Positions 45,510 through 56,966 of a DNA stretch of 64,000 nucleotides are shown piece after piece. This DNA is from Paracyclopina nana (taxonomy: Eukaryota > Arthropoda > Copepoda > Cyclopoida > Cyclopettidae): contig JAGUCH010000007.1 of NCBI GenBank assembly GCA_019096065.1, forward strand, positions 208,501 to 272,500, written 5' to 3'. Within the stretch, counting starts at the first letter, position 1, and each line of letters starts with the position of its first letter. The translations under genes and the position numbers were made by a program. The notes beneath the pieces were generated by a model. The model ran no database searches and was not told where the DNA came from. It was given only the letters and a program-made list of their open reading frames with translations.

Positions 45510-48500
45510 CTACAGGTTTTGCCTGAATTGTGCGGTGATCTCCTCGATGGTTCTGTTCTTGGTCTCCGGCACTTGCAGCCACACGTAGACAATGAAGAGG
45601 ACTTGCATGACGATGAAGATGATAAACACGTACGGCCCCATCACGAGCTACATAAAAAAATGTGTTACAAAAACGAAAATGTAGTTTTATGACAATTATT
45701 GTAACGTTTTTCCCAGTTTATGCCATTATGAAACATTAACTATGTAAAAAAAATCTAAAAAATCTACAAAATTGGTATTTTTTGGCAATATGTTACGTAA
45801 TGACTTAAACTTTTTTGGCCTCAGAATTTCTGGTTCACCTGAAGGGGCGCGAATCCGAGGCCGACCATGAAGTTGGCCGTCCAGTTGGTGACGACCGCGA
45901 TGGCGGTGGCCATGGGTCGGGCCGACTGGGCGAAGAGCTCGGTGACGAAGAACCAGGGTATGGATCCTGGCCCGGTGGCGAAGCCAATGACGAACCCGAT
46001 GACCATCACGATGGAGACGTAGGAGAGTACGGGGGCGGCCTCGACGGCCGCCAAGCAGATGAGGAGCATGGTGGTGGTGGCGAGCATGATGCCGAGTCCG
46101 ATGATCATGAGCGTCTTCCTGCCGGCCTTCTCGATGAGCACGAGCGAGACGAAGGTCATGGCCACGTTCATGGTGCCCATGCCGAGGGTGGCGGACTGGG
46201 CGGCCTTCTCGTCCAGCCCGGCCGACTCGAAGATGGAGGTGGAGAAGAACATGGCGGCGTTGATGCCGCTCAGCTGCTGCGCCAACATCATCATCATGGA
46301 GATGACGAGGGGCGCGCGGAGGGCGGGGCTCATCAGCATCTCCTTGAAGGTGACCTTGGGCAGCTGCTTCATGGACTCGTGCTCCACGCGCATCCCCTCC
46401 ATCTCGGTGTGGACGTCGAGCGTGCCGCGCAGCCAGGTCAGCGCGTGGGTCGCGGCCTCGTCGTCGTTCTTGTCGAGGAGCAGGAACTTGGGCGACTCCG
46501 GGCAGAAGGGCAGCGTGACCAGCTGCAGGAGGCCGGGGATGACGGTGAGGCCGAGCAGGAAGGGCCAGCCGGGCTCGTTGCCCAGCACGTTGGTCATGCC
46601 CAGGATCTGGGAGAGCAGGATCGAGATGGTGATGATCAGCTGGTAGACGGTGCCGACCGCGCCGCGGAGCGCCACCGGAGAGATCTCCGACAAGTACATG
46701 GGCGCCAGCCCCGCGTTCAGCCCCGAGTTGATGCCGATGACGAGGCGGCCGACGATCAGGAGCGGCCACGAGTTGGCGTACTTGGCCGAGAACAGGAACA
46801 CGCCGGCGATGGCCATCAGGATGTTGTTCAGGAGTAGCCCGCCCTTCCTGTAAATATGTATTAATTGCTTAAGGACCTAACCCAAACTATTTGCAACACC
46901 CAAGAATTATACATTTTCTGAAGGGTTCATTAGGCGATGAAAATAAATGCTTCCAATAACATGAAAAACGGTTCATTTTTTAGGGATAGCCAGCTAGCTT
47001 CAATGAAATAGAAAAATCATCATACAAAACGGAGATATAGCCATGCACAAAGTTGATTACTGCATGATTAACTTTGCAATATAAGTTTGGTAGCAAATAA
47101 TTCAATCTGAGTGAATCATGTGCAGGCTTAATTGAGAACATAAACTTTCAGAAAATCTATATTTTTGGAGGGTTGTAAAAAGTTGGGCTAGGACCTTCTT
47201 CAAGTCAATTTGTGTAAACTGTCATGCATTTTTCAGAAATGTGCTTTTAAGCCAAAAATAAGCTTAATTGCGACTTTCCAAGGCGATCTCCTTGGGCCAA
47301 TATACTAATACAATACTAATGAAGAGATTTTTCTATTATGACTTTTGACTTTTTCAGTGAATTTTCGGCTCATTTCCAGAAAGAAAACAAAATAAAAGCC
47401 CAGTTGTTTTGTAATAATACTCCAATGAAGTTAACCAGTTTGGCTATCTTGATTTTAAGAGTTAATGCAGGAGCCAGGTGGCAAATTCATGGTAAGCCAA
47501 AATTCTAGAATGAAATGACACCTATCCCAATAGTACCCCCATATAGTGGGATGATTAAGTTATTATGCAACATGGGCTTAGAAATGCTCCTGGGCTGAGC
47601 TAGAGGCCAATTTTTGGACCTAGGTGGAAAATTGGCGATTTTTTGGCCCTTTTTAGAAAGCATTAAAAATTCAATTGCTCCAGCTAGGCAAGGCTGATCA
47701 AAAAAATTTTTTTACCACTTGACTATTGGGTTATGAGGAGTGTTTTGACAGCAAATTATTTTCACTAGGCTTATTGGTTTGTCAGCTGAAAGAGAAAACG
47801 CTCAAAACTGTTTTTATTAAGAAAACTTTTTTGCGGTCGATGGTTTTGGCATAAATCTTTGGCTCTCTGGAAAGCTCTGATCAAGCCACACGTTATGGCA
47901 GGTAGCCTAGGTTGAACTGACCCCATAGCCGCTGAGCTATTCAAGCTTGAATGTGGAAAAAATGGGCATTTTTCTTTTCTGGTGCATTTATGGACATTTT
48001 TACTTCATAAAATATTTTTTTTCATAAAATAAGAATTACTTAAATTGAAAAAGGGAACAAAAAATATTTATGGTGTTTTGGATTTCTATCACTTAAATAC
48101 ATTGTGCAAGGCTTGGTACACCTAGCAATAAGAATAGAATAAGTTGAAAAGAGAGTGCTTTAAAAGTGGTCCCAATAGCTCTATTTTTTGAAAAGACATA
48201 ACCCAGGCATCCAATTTTATTTGGTGCCAGTTCCTGGTACTGCCACAGATACCTGGCTGGTGCTACAAAACGCATACCTCGCACTACTCGCAAAATGCAT
48301 TGCACCTGGAGCCAGTATCATGGCATACAATTGCATTTTGTGGCACCAAGTACAATCTGCCTTGACAGTATTTTCAGGGATGATCTGTTGCAGTTGTTCC
48401 ATATATGATGCATTCTGGTAGTACCAGGTAAGATTCCACATTGGATCATTGATGCACAAGTTAGATCACAAAGGGAACTTATAGCCTTGGACCAACAACG

Positions 48501-51500
48501 TATTGTATGTGGATAGACTATAATGAACTAGACTTGGATCGACAAAATTAATCATCCTTGGATCACCTACAAGAGCAAGGTCTTTGATAAACCAGAACTG
48601 ACTACATTAACAAGCTCTTCCAAAGAGAAGGCTAAGAAAGCTAACTTAACCTGGCCACCCAAGCCAACTTTGAAAGTCTTGCTCTGTCACCCAAGCCCAG
48701 CTGGGAATGTCCTGGCCACCCAACCTTTGTAGATAGGATTCCCCAGTAGTATCAAGTACATTTTCACAGTAGATCCAAGGAAAATGAGTTTTTCTGCTAG
48801 TCTATCAATTTACAGTTTCTTTTAGTAGACCCAGGTCCTTCTCAGTCATAGCAGTTCATACAAGTATTGTCCCATCTTATCAATCCAAGGACTGTGTGCC
48901 AATCAAGAGACTTTCTGTTGCAGTCCATCCAGGGACAGTATGTTCTACCCAATCTAAGTACAGCCACAAGACAAATGTGAGTTAGCTCAAAAGGTTAGCC
49001 CAAGTTTATAGAAGGGACAGTCTATTTAACTAAAAATGAATAACAATTGTCTCCAAATTCAATAGCTTTGCTATGTTTTTTGGCTTCCTTACTTCATTTG
49101 AATAGATTTGATAGTCATCAACATTGATTTTTGAATTGAAAAAATCTAAAACTGACACAAATGCATGACACAAAGTGGACATTAATGAAAGAATTGAGCT
49201 CAAAAGTCTAGATCATCAAGGTTGATGGAAGATGCCATAGATTATTCTAACCATGGAAATACATCCAACAAAATTAGAAGTGGGTCCACAAAAATGGTGG
49301 CCTCTGGGGCCATTTTGAGACTAATTTTTCAAATTCTTTCTGTTTAACTTATTCTATTCCTATTGCTAGGTGTACCAAGCCTTGCACAATGTATTTAAGT
49401 GATAGAAATCCAAAACACCATAAATATTTTTTGTTCCCTTTTTCAATTTAAGTAATTCTTATTTTATGAAAAAAAATATTTTATGAAGTAAAAATGTCCA
49501 TAAATGCACCAGAAAAGAAAAATGCCCATTTTTTCCACATTCAAGCTTGAATAGCTCAGCGGCTATGGGGTCAGTTCAACCTAGGCTACCTGCCATAACG
49601 TGTGGCTTGATCAGAGCTTTCCAGAGAGCCAAAGATTTATGCCAAAACCATCGACCGCAAAAAAGTTTTCTTAATAAAAACAGTTTTGAGCGTTTTCTCT
49701 TTCAGCTGACAAACCAATAAGCCTAGTGAAAATAATTTGCTGTCAAAACACTCCTCATAACCCAATAGTCAAGTGGTAAAAAAATTTTTTTGATCAGCCT
49801 TGCCTAGCTGGAGCAATTGAATTTTTAATGCTTTCTAAAAAGGGCCAAAAAATCGCCAATTTTCCACCTAGGTCCAAAAATTGGCCTCTAGCTCAGCCCA
49901 GGAGCATTTCTAAGCCCATGTTGCATAATAACTTAATCATCCCACTATATGGGGGTACTATTGGGATAGGTGTCATTTCATTCTAGAATTTTGGCTTACC
50001 ATGAATTTGCCACCTGGCTCCTGCATAGACTCTTAAGATAGTACCTTCCGAGGCTGGAGGCCACGACACCGACGACGGAGCCTCCGATGATGCCTCCGAC
50101 GCAAAACGCGGCCACGATCCACGACCAGATGATGGTGACCTGCGCCATGCTCATGCACTCCTCGCCCTCGCCGCCCTCGGTCGCCACGGAGGTCGTCGCG
50201 TTGTCGGAGGTGATGTTGCACTCCCTAATCCACGTCATGATCAGCTTCTGGGGCGCGTTCAACACCCCGGTGTTGTAGCCATGTTGAAATGCCGATCCAA
50301 AGGCGCCGGCCGTGATGGCGAAGGCCAAACGGAAATTGAGACCCTGCAAAAGCAAAATTCAAACTGCTCAAAGCGAATCTTCTTTTCAAGTCACCAAGAG
50401 AGCGGTCAGCGTGTGCCAGCCTCCCTCGAACACTTTCGGGTGAGGCCACTCGAATTTGCGCCTCTTATTGAACGCATTTCTAGCTCGTTTTCCGCCAAGT
50501 GTATCCGCCATTTTTTCCCCGTTGCGATTTGGCGGAAAATTTGAATAAACTATAACGCCCGCGTCATTTGACGAGAAATTAAATCGCGCATGCTCGCTTA
50601 CCATTATTTATTTGTTATTATGTATTAATATTCTTAGTGCATGACACCACGCGTCATGTCATCGACTGAAGAAGAGCTTTCATTTCATTTAAGGCCAGCT
50701 TCAGAAGCTAGCTAGCCAGCAAAGCTCAATGCAGACAGCCTTGCCAAGAAAATAAGCTGATCTAGTGCGCCGAAATGTATACACTACTATAACACATCGT
50801 TCGATCGTGATGACCTTGCATGAAAATATACACGCAAAAGTCCAGTTTTCCCCCTAAAAAAGTAGAATAATGCTTACATTTTTGAGCGTGAGCCACAACG
50901 AGGGCTCGGGCTCGATGTCTCGGGTCGTCTCCCTGTACAACTTTGAGGTCTCGCCACCAAGGTCACTGCCCTTGGCTGCCATGCTTTATTACTTCTGCTA
51001 CGAAAACTGACCACCAACCTCGATGTCGTTTACATAACAACGACTTTGAGATCAACTATTTGAGCGAGATAAACTCAAAGTAGAATGTACAGTGATTATA
51101 GGCAGAGGATCCCAGCTTGTCACTGCACTGATATGTATTGTAGAACTATCACTTGATCAAACAACGAAAACGAGGCAACAACGCACGTTGTCGCGGTGAA
51201 ATTGCGGCCAATTAGCGTCTTTTTCCACCTGACAAAGTTTGCTCCTATCTCAGATAGCACGTATAAGCCAATTGGAGAAATTCGTTAATGAATAGCGGAT
51301 TCTCCGGATGCCAAAGCTTCGACTGTTTTTATAGATGTATTTGCGAGTCAGTGGCGCGTGTTGCATTAAATGCTTCAATTGAAAGGGTCGAATTTCAAAT
51401 TGTGCACCCCGAGCGCTCTTCAAAGACCTTGTCACGCTCAATCTTGGCCGATTTGGCCCAACGAGCAAAAAAAATAAGTGCATAAAGTGGCTATGTCACG

Positions 51501-52405
51501 ATGAACATCTTTTCTGTACGTATATATTAAAAGCTATAGATGGTCAGCATTACACTTGAACTTTGCCCCATGATTTTAAGAATTTGTGGCCACTTACGGA
51601 ATCCGTTTGGATGGGTCCACTCTCATTGGCAGAGGTCAAATTTTGGCCCTCTGACGATTTTTTGCCCTGAATCGTGGCTGTCAAGGGAACCTGCAATTTC
51701 AACGTAAAATTAGGTACTATAATAAGCTAGAGTGAAACGATATCCTCGTGTTATAATTCAGTTTAACGATCCGACTCAGCTTTTTTATGCCACAACTCAT
51801 TCTAAACAATTTGGGGTATGCTAAATACTTTATGGCCCTGGAATCAATTTTGGGGTATTTAAAAGGGTTTTACACTCCTAATTTACCATAAAACTTGTCA
51901 TATTTCAAATAGTTTGGAAAAAAGTGATGGGACTACCTGGAATCGAATCTCAGACAGTTAGGTTATGAAGCCAACGCTCTAGCCAATGAGCAATGGAAAT
52001 TTCATATTTTGTAATTGTTATTACAATAGTATTTCATCGAGATTATTACCACTTAGCCAAAGGAACACATCTGAGAAAAAGTCCTATTTTATAATCCCCA
52101 GCTCGATGTTAATATACATTGCATCGGGATTCAGTTTTAGAAGACATCAAGTAATTCCTTTATTTTGAAGGAATTTGCGTCTATGAAATTAGAAAAAAGT
52201 TATACGATTATAAGGAAATGCTTTTTAAGCCTACTTTTCAGCTTTTAACATATGTTTTCCAATTTGAAAATTCTCTCTCAGCTCTCTAGCGGGGCCCTAC
52301 TTTACGCTCCCCACCTCGATACAAATAGATATGCACTATTTCAGCAGTCAAATTTGCTGTAAAAAACAAAGGGCTTACGGTGTTTTCAGAGTCCTCTGCA
52401 GTCAT
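45510..52405 (-). CDS. Glut1: Class I facilitative glucose transporter (SLC2A1-like)
   Basis: Common exons 50343-50045, 46847-45839 and 45647-45510, with two alternative N-termini. Start 1 is exon 50982-50878 ([14 protein letters not shown]), giving 516 residues. Start 2 is exons 52405-52379 (MTAEDSENT) plus 51690-51598. All junctions are in phase. Twelve membrane helices are expected. Motifs: [11 protein letters not shown] (helix 1), [23 protein letters not shown] (class I QLS in helix 7), [23 protein letters not shown], and the end [15 protein letters not shown] gives a sequon in the first large loop. It imports glucose by facilitated diffusion. Coding exons are much more GC-rich than the introns. 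Hexokinase is the upstream neighbour on the same strand. Confidence 0.94.
47453..50037. mobile_element. ~2.6-kb foldback element filling most of a GLUT intron
   Basis: Near-identical inverted arms of about 700 bp at 47453-48155 and ~49340-50037, e.g. GCAGGAGCCAGGTGGCAAATT on the left against AATTTGCCACCTGGCTCCTGC on the right. Together they flank a ~1.2-kb non-coding centre. The right arm ends about 7 bp from the GLUT splice donor (GT at 50044-50043). I see no transposase. The transcribed intron could form a ~700-bp hairpin. Confidence 0.9.
51930..51997 (-). other. tRNA-Met(CAT)-like pseudogene or tRNA-derived SINE head
   Basis: The minus strand reads GCTCATTGGCTAGAGCGTTGG-CTTCATAACC...GATTCGATTCC, matching A-box, CAT anticodon loop and B-box. 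The acceptor-stem halves do not pair, so a functional tRNA is unlikely. It lies in the GLUT alternative-promoter intron. Confidence 0.5.
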
Positions 52406-53353
52406 GTTTGCCTGGTCAATGCTCCGTCAGATCCGCTGCACAAGTGGAATATGACTGTATTTATAGAAAGCTGATACACACACATAGCTATAAAAGTCTT
52501 TATACCTGCGATGTGCTGATGATGAAACTGCTTCGTGCAATGTAAAGTGTTGACCCCCTTTCGCTCCACAGAGAGAGCAGACTTTCTTCACCTTCAAACG
52601 ACCTTGCCAAATGGAAGAGATCCCGAGTTGGAAATTGGAACTGCTCAAAGGCTTTCCAAAAAGGCTGTCACCACGTTCAACAGTTGTTGGGCTATAAAAT
52701 CAGCCTTTTTTATTTACTATGTTTTCAACGTTATTATACGTTCAGCTGCACGTCAGGTTTTTTCGGTACTGGTACCGTCCTCGTCGTCACATGGTTGCAA
52801 TGGATGAGGAGAAAGCCAGCTTTCTCTTTTCTCAAAACGCGACGTTTTCCTCGAATGAAGGTGCTTTACATATACCACAAGCCACATCAATATAACTGAA
52901 AACACGTGTGTGTCATCATTGATGCGTATACATATATATAAAGTAAATCTCGAGCTGTCATGCACGCTCGTGCATGACGCCCACGTGTTCTTCTATGGCC
53001 AATGATTCCCGCGTTAAAAACAAAGTTTGGCAGGTGAAGGAGACTCAAAGGTCATGACATCATCCTTTAAAGGCTCTTTTTGCGCAGGAATTGCACGCGC
53101 AAGCTCCATTGGGCGTGGAGCAGCCGGCGACTCCATAAGAAGAACAGCCGGCTTTCCTTCACCTCTGACAAGGTTAAAATAGATATATACTCTATTACAT
53201 ATGATAGAGCGAGAAAAGCTGCGTTTATTCCATGTGTGTCGTAGCAGGCTCAAAATAATTGATTAATGCTTCCTAAACTGACATTATATAATTGAATTTA
53301 TGTATAATGGGGTTGTCAATACTCTTGTCATATCATTGGATTGGCTACATTGG
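52406..53353. other. Hexokinase-GLUT spacer
   Basis: AT-rich, no gene. It should contain the hexokinase 3' UTR and the distal GLUT promoter. Confidence 0.5.
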
Positions 53354-55259
53354 CTACACTTGGAAGGAGGCCGAAGCTCCGCCATTTCGCCTTGCCAGCT
53401 CTTCCTCCTCCTCGCCACGCTTCAAGACGGCGGCGACGAGGGCAGCTCCGCGTCCGGATCCGTCCTCGGAGAGCATGAGGTCAAACTTGTAGTCCACACC
53501 CATCAGCTGGCTGATCCTGGATTGCATCACATTCTTGAAATGAGGGTGGTACCTACAAATACATATATGAATACATAGTATCTTTTTTGGCTTGCAAGGA
53601 AGCATATGAGGATCAGTACCTGAAGAGCGATCCGTCAATGGCAATGACCACGTCCTTGTAGTCCATCTTCTTGAGGAGGGCAGTGATGCCCGCCGAGGCC
53701 ATGAACGAGGCCCTCCGGCTGACCACCTCGCAAATGTAGCGCAGCGAGGAAAAGTCCTCGGTGGTCACCTCATCCGGATCGATGTCGAGCTCCTGCAGAG
53801 CCATGCGAGCCCTGGTGTAGTCGCCCACGGGGTCCGACTCGATTTCCGAGGCGAACCTCGTGAAGAAGCTGCCCCGCTCCAGCAGCTTTTCGCGGTTGCA
53901 GTTGAAGAAGATGAGGTCGTCCTTCATCAGATCCAGGAGCACCTGGCGGATCAGCTCGCCCATGTACATGCCGGAGATCATCTTCTCGAAGATCTGCTTG
54001 CCGGGGTTGACGGAGTTGGTGTCCACGTTGATGTCCCACTTGGTGCGGACAAAGTCCAGCTCGCCATTCTCGCCAAAGGCTCCCCACTCCGTGTTGATGA
54101 TCATGTGCCTTTGCTTGGCGAAGGCGCCCTGGTCGATGGTGTGGATGTCCTTGATCTCCTCGAGGTAGCAGGCATTGGTGCCCGTCCCCAGGATGAGGCC
54201 AATGCGACACCGCTCGTCCCGCCAGGCACAGCTCATGAGGCATCCAGTGGTGTCATTGAGAATGGCACACACCTGGATCTTGACGTCTCCCCTGCGCTCG
54301 ATGGCTTCCTGGAGGAGTCGGACCACGTCCTCGCCTTCCACGCCGGAGCAGTTGAACCCCTTGGTCCACTTGACGAGTCTGGCCTTGGCAAGGCCCTCCT
54401 GCTCGCATGGGAAGGAGAAGGTGAATCCCAGGGGCAGGACTTCCTCCTGGAGCTCCCTGTCAAAGATGAAATCAGCGAGGCAGCTGGCAATGTGGTCAAA
54501 CAGCTCCTCTCCGGATCCTTGAACCATGACATAGCATATATATTGGAAACACTATATATGATGTAGTAGTACCTGTCATGACATCGTGGGGGATGGCGTA
54601 GATCTTGTTGTCCATGAGGAACTCCTGATCCGGAGTGAGCTCCATGACGATGACTCTGAAGTTGGTGCCACCGAGGTCGAGCGACAAGAACTTGCCATGC
54701 TCCTTCCCATTGGGCAAGCTCCGGACATACGTGGGGAAGCACTTGACGCTCGACGACATTTGCTCCTCCTTCTTGAGTCCTTTCTGCAATCCCATGCTTG
54801 TCAACCTTGTCTCAATGATCATTTATTGTGCAGTATCACCTGAATGGCTTTGCGCATCTCCTGCTCGATGATGTGGATGTGGTCATTGTTGAGCCTGAGG
54901 TCACGGACGCAGTCCTCGATCAGCCTCCGCCGTCGGCTGAGGATGTGAGGCTTGTACGTCTCCATGACCTCGCGCATGAGCCCCTGGGGCATCTCATCCT
55001 TGGTCTTCTTCAAGTGCTCCTTGATGGACTGCCTGAAGTCGGGCATGCCAGTGGTGGATCCGGAGCGGGAGTGAGGACCCTCAAAGGTGTCCGAGTCCAT
55101 CCGGACGAAGGTGCCAGTGTTGGTGCGGACATACTTTTCAGCGTTCTTGAAACTCGAGCTCCTCGGAATGCTGTTGCCACCAGTGTTGCTCTCCATGCTG
55201 TTCTTCCGCTTGAGCTCAGCATTGAACTCGTTCTCCTTGATCTGCTCCGCGGCGGACAT
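53354..55259 (-). CDS. Hex: Hexokinase
   Basis: Exons 55259-54840, 54783-54573, 54517-53620 and 53552-53354 join in frame to 575 residues. It catalyses ATP-dependent glucose phosphorylation. Signatures: FLSLDLGGTNFRV (phosphate loop), NDTTGCLMSC, IGLILGTGTNACYLE, NTEWGAFGE, the adenosine motif VVIAIDGSLFRYHPHF, and LSEDGSGRGAALVAAV. It is a single ~50-kDa unit as in invertebrates, but with an extra ~80-residue N-terminus (RKNSMES, SIPRSSSF, Thr/Ser-rich), replacing the hydrophobic mitochondrial-binding tip of mammalian HK1/2. Basic Ser motifs suggest possible phosphorylation, an inference. It lies 0.95 kb upstream of the GLUT gene. Confidence 0.95.
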
Positions 55260-55849
55260 CCTTGAGCTTGTGAGCCTGCAAATATAATGATCACGTATAT
55301 ACCTGTCTCGGTCAAAGGTATACTATGCATATTGCCTTGGGCTGAAATTGGCGTGCCCAAGATTACCTATGCACTCTTTTGAGACACCAAGAGCAAAAAA
55401 ACGACTGAATAACGCTCAAGATATAAGATCTTTATAGGGGGCAATTTAGCATAATTCAGATAATCTTCACACGTCAGTGTTTTTTTTTCCTATTTCTCGT
55501 TAATGTTAAATATGTATATGTACCTCACGATGCAAAATATGTGAATGACGTACGACTGTCTAGGTCAGACTGACACACGATTCCTGTCCTCTGGATGATC
55601 TTGATCCAAGTGTTGTTGAAATGACGACATAGGACGAATTGCTCTGTTAGAAGAAGACATGGGCGGAGCTTGCTTAGAAAGCAACTTGTTCAGCTGCTTC
55701 GAAGGCTAGAAAGCAGCTGCTGCTGCATAGACGAGCTTTCAAATGCCGACGCAGACTGCTGACGACACGAAAAACGAACTGATTTGCTATCTCAAAACCT
55801 CATTACACACTCATGTGATACATCATACGATGGTCAGCAAAGTGCTATT
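55260..55849. other. Hexokinase 5' region
   Basis: Non-coding; probably holds the hexokinase promoter and 5' UTR. No separate gene seen. Confidence 0.45.
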
Positions 55850-56940
55850 TCAGCAATAAACTTGCTGTTATCATTGATATTCAAGTTGGACAAGCTCTTC
55901 CAATTCACATGCTTTTTGTCAAAGCTCCATGTGGAAAAGGGCACTGAGGTGAAACTCATTTTGCTGTATCACCACTGCTATCACCTCCAAATAATGGCAA
56001 TGCTCGCTGGATGCAAGTTTGAGGTTTTAGACTCAGTGGCTATATTTTGAGTTTGGTGCCAACTTGTTAACATTCACATAAAACTTGTTATCTGAAACCG
56101 CACTAAAGTATGTAATGCATCATGTGGCCATCAGCATAGCACTATTTCTGCAGTAAACTAACATGAATAGTTGAAATTCAAGTTGGCCGAGCTTGTCTTG
56201 TTCACATTTCTTTTTATGAAGCTCTATGTGGAAAAGGGCAGCGAGGTGAGACTCATTTGGGTAGGTGCTGTATTACCACTGTCATGACCTCCAAATATGG
56301 TGAGTTTGTAAACTCAGCGGCTATATTTTGAGTTTGGTGCCAACTTGTAAACGTCCACATAATTCTGAAAACCACATGAGCATCAGTTTACTGTTTCAGC
56401 AATGAACTTGCTGTTATCATTGATATTCAAGTTGGACGATCTCTCCCAATTCACATGTCTTTGGGTCAAGCTCCATGTGGAAAAGGGCACCGAGGTGAGA
56501 CTCATTTTGCTGTATCACCACTGTTATCACCTCCAAATAATGGCAATGCTCGCTGGATGCAAGTTAGAGGTTGTAATCTCAGTGGCTATATTTTGAGTTT
56601 GGTGCCAACTTGTAAAGGTCCACATAATTTGTTAACTGAAAACCACATGAGCATCAGTTTACTGTTTCAGCAGTAAACTTGCTGTTATCATTGATATTCA
56701 AGTTGGACGATCTCTCCCAATTCACATGTCTTTGGGTCAAGCTCCATGTGGAAAAGGGCACCGAGGTGAGACTCATTTTGCTGTATCACCACTGTTATCA
56801 CCTCCAAATAATGGCAATGCTCGCTGGATGCAAGTTTGAGGTTGTAATCTCAGTGGCTATATTTTGAGTTTGGTGCCAACTTGTCAACGTCCACATAATT
56901 TGTTAACTGAAAACCACACTAAAGCATGTAGGATCATCAG
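55850..56940. repeat. Four decayed ~270-bp tandem copies of the bHLH gene 3' end
   Basis: Copies at about 55850-56090, 56150-56370, 56400-56640 and 56670-56910. Each repeats the terminal coding/3' region found intact at 56941-57165 (GCAATAAACTT, ATGTGGAAAAGGGCAC, GGCAATGCTCGCTGG). In the sense (minus) frame the copies contain several stops. The two middle copies are nearly identical, so part of the expansion is recent. Confidence 0.85.
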
Positions 56941-56966
56941 CATAGTACTGTTTCTGCAATAAACTT

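Noticed and set aside
45815..46837. Long plus-strand ORF (340 aa) and long second minus frame over the GLUT exon
   Set aside because: Very GC-rich coding strand removes stops from other frames. Products are low-complexity (Asp/Glu/Gly-rich or Arg/His-rich) with no family features, while the GLUT frame is unmistakable.
51930..51997. Functional tRNA-Met gene
   Set aside because: Box A, box B and the CAT loop are present, but the acceptor stem does not pair.
55784..56867. Repeated plus-strand ORFs (LLLSLIFKLDDLSQF) as small genes
   Set aside because: They are antisense translations of the decayed tandem copies of the bHLH 3' end.
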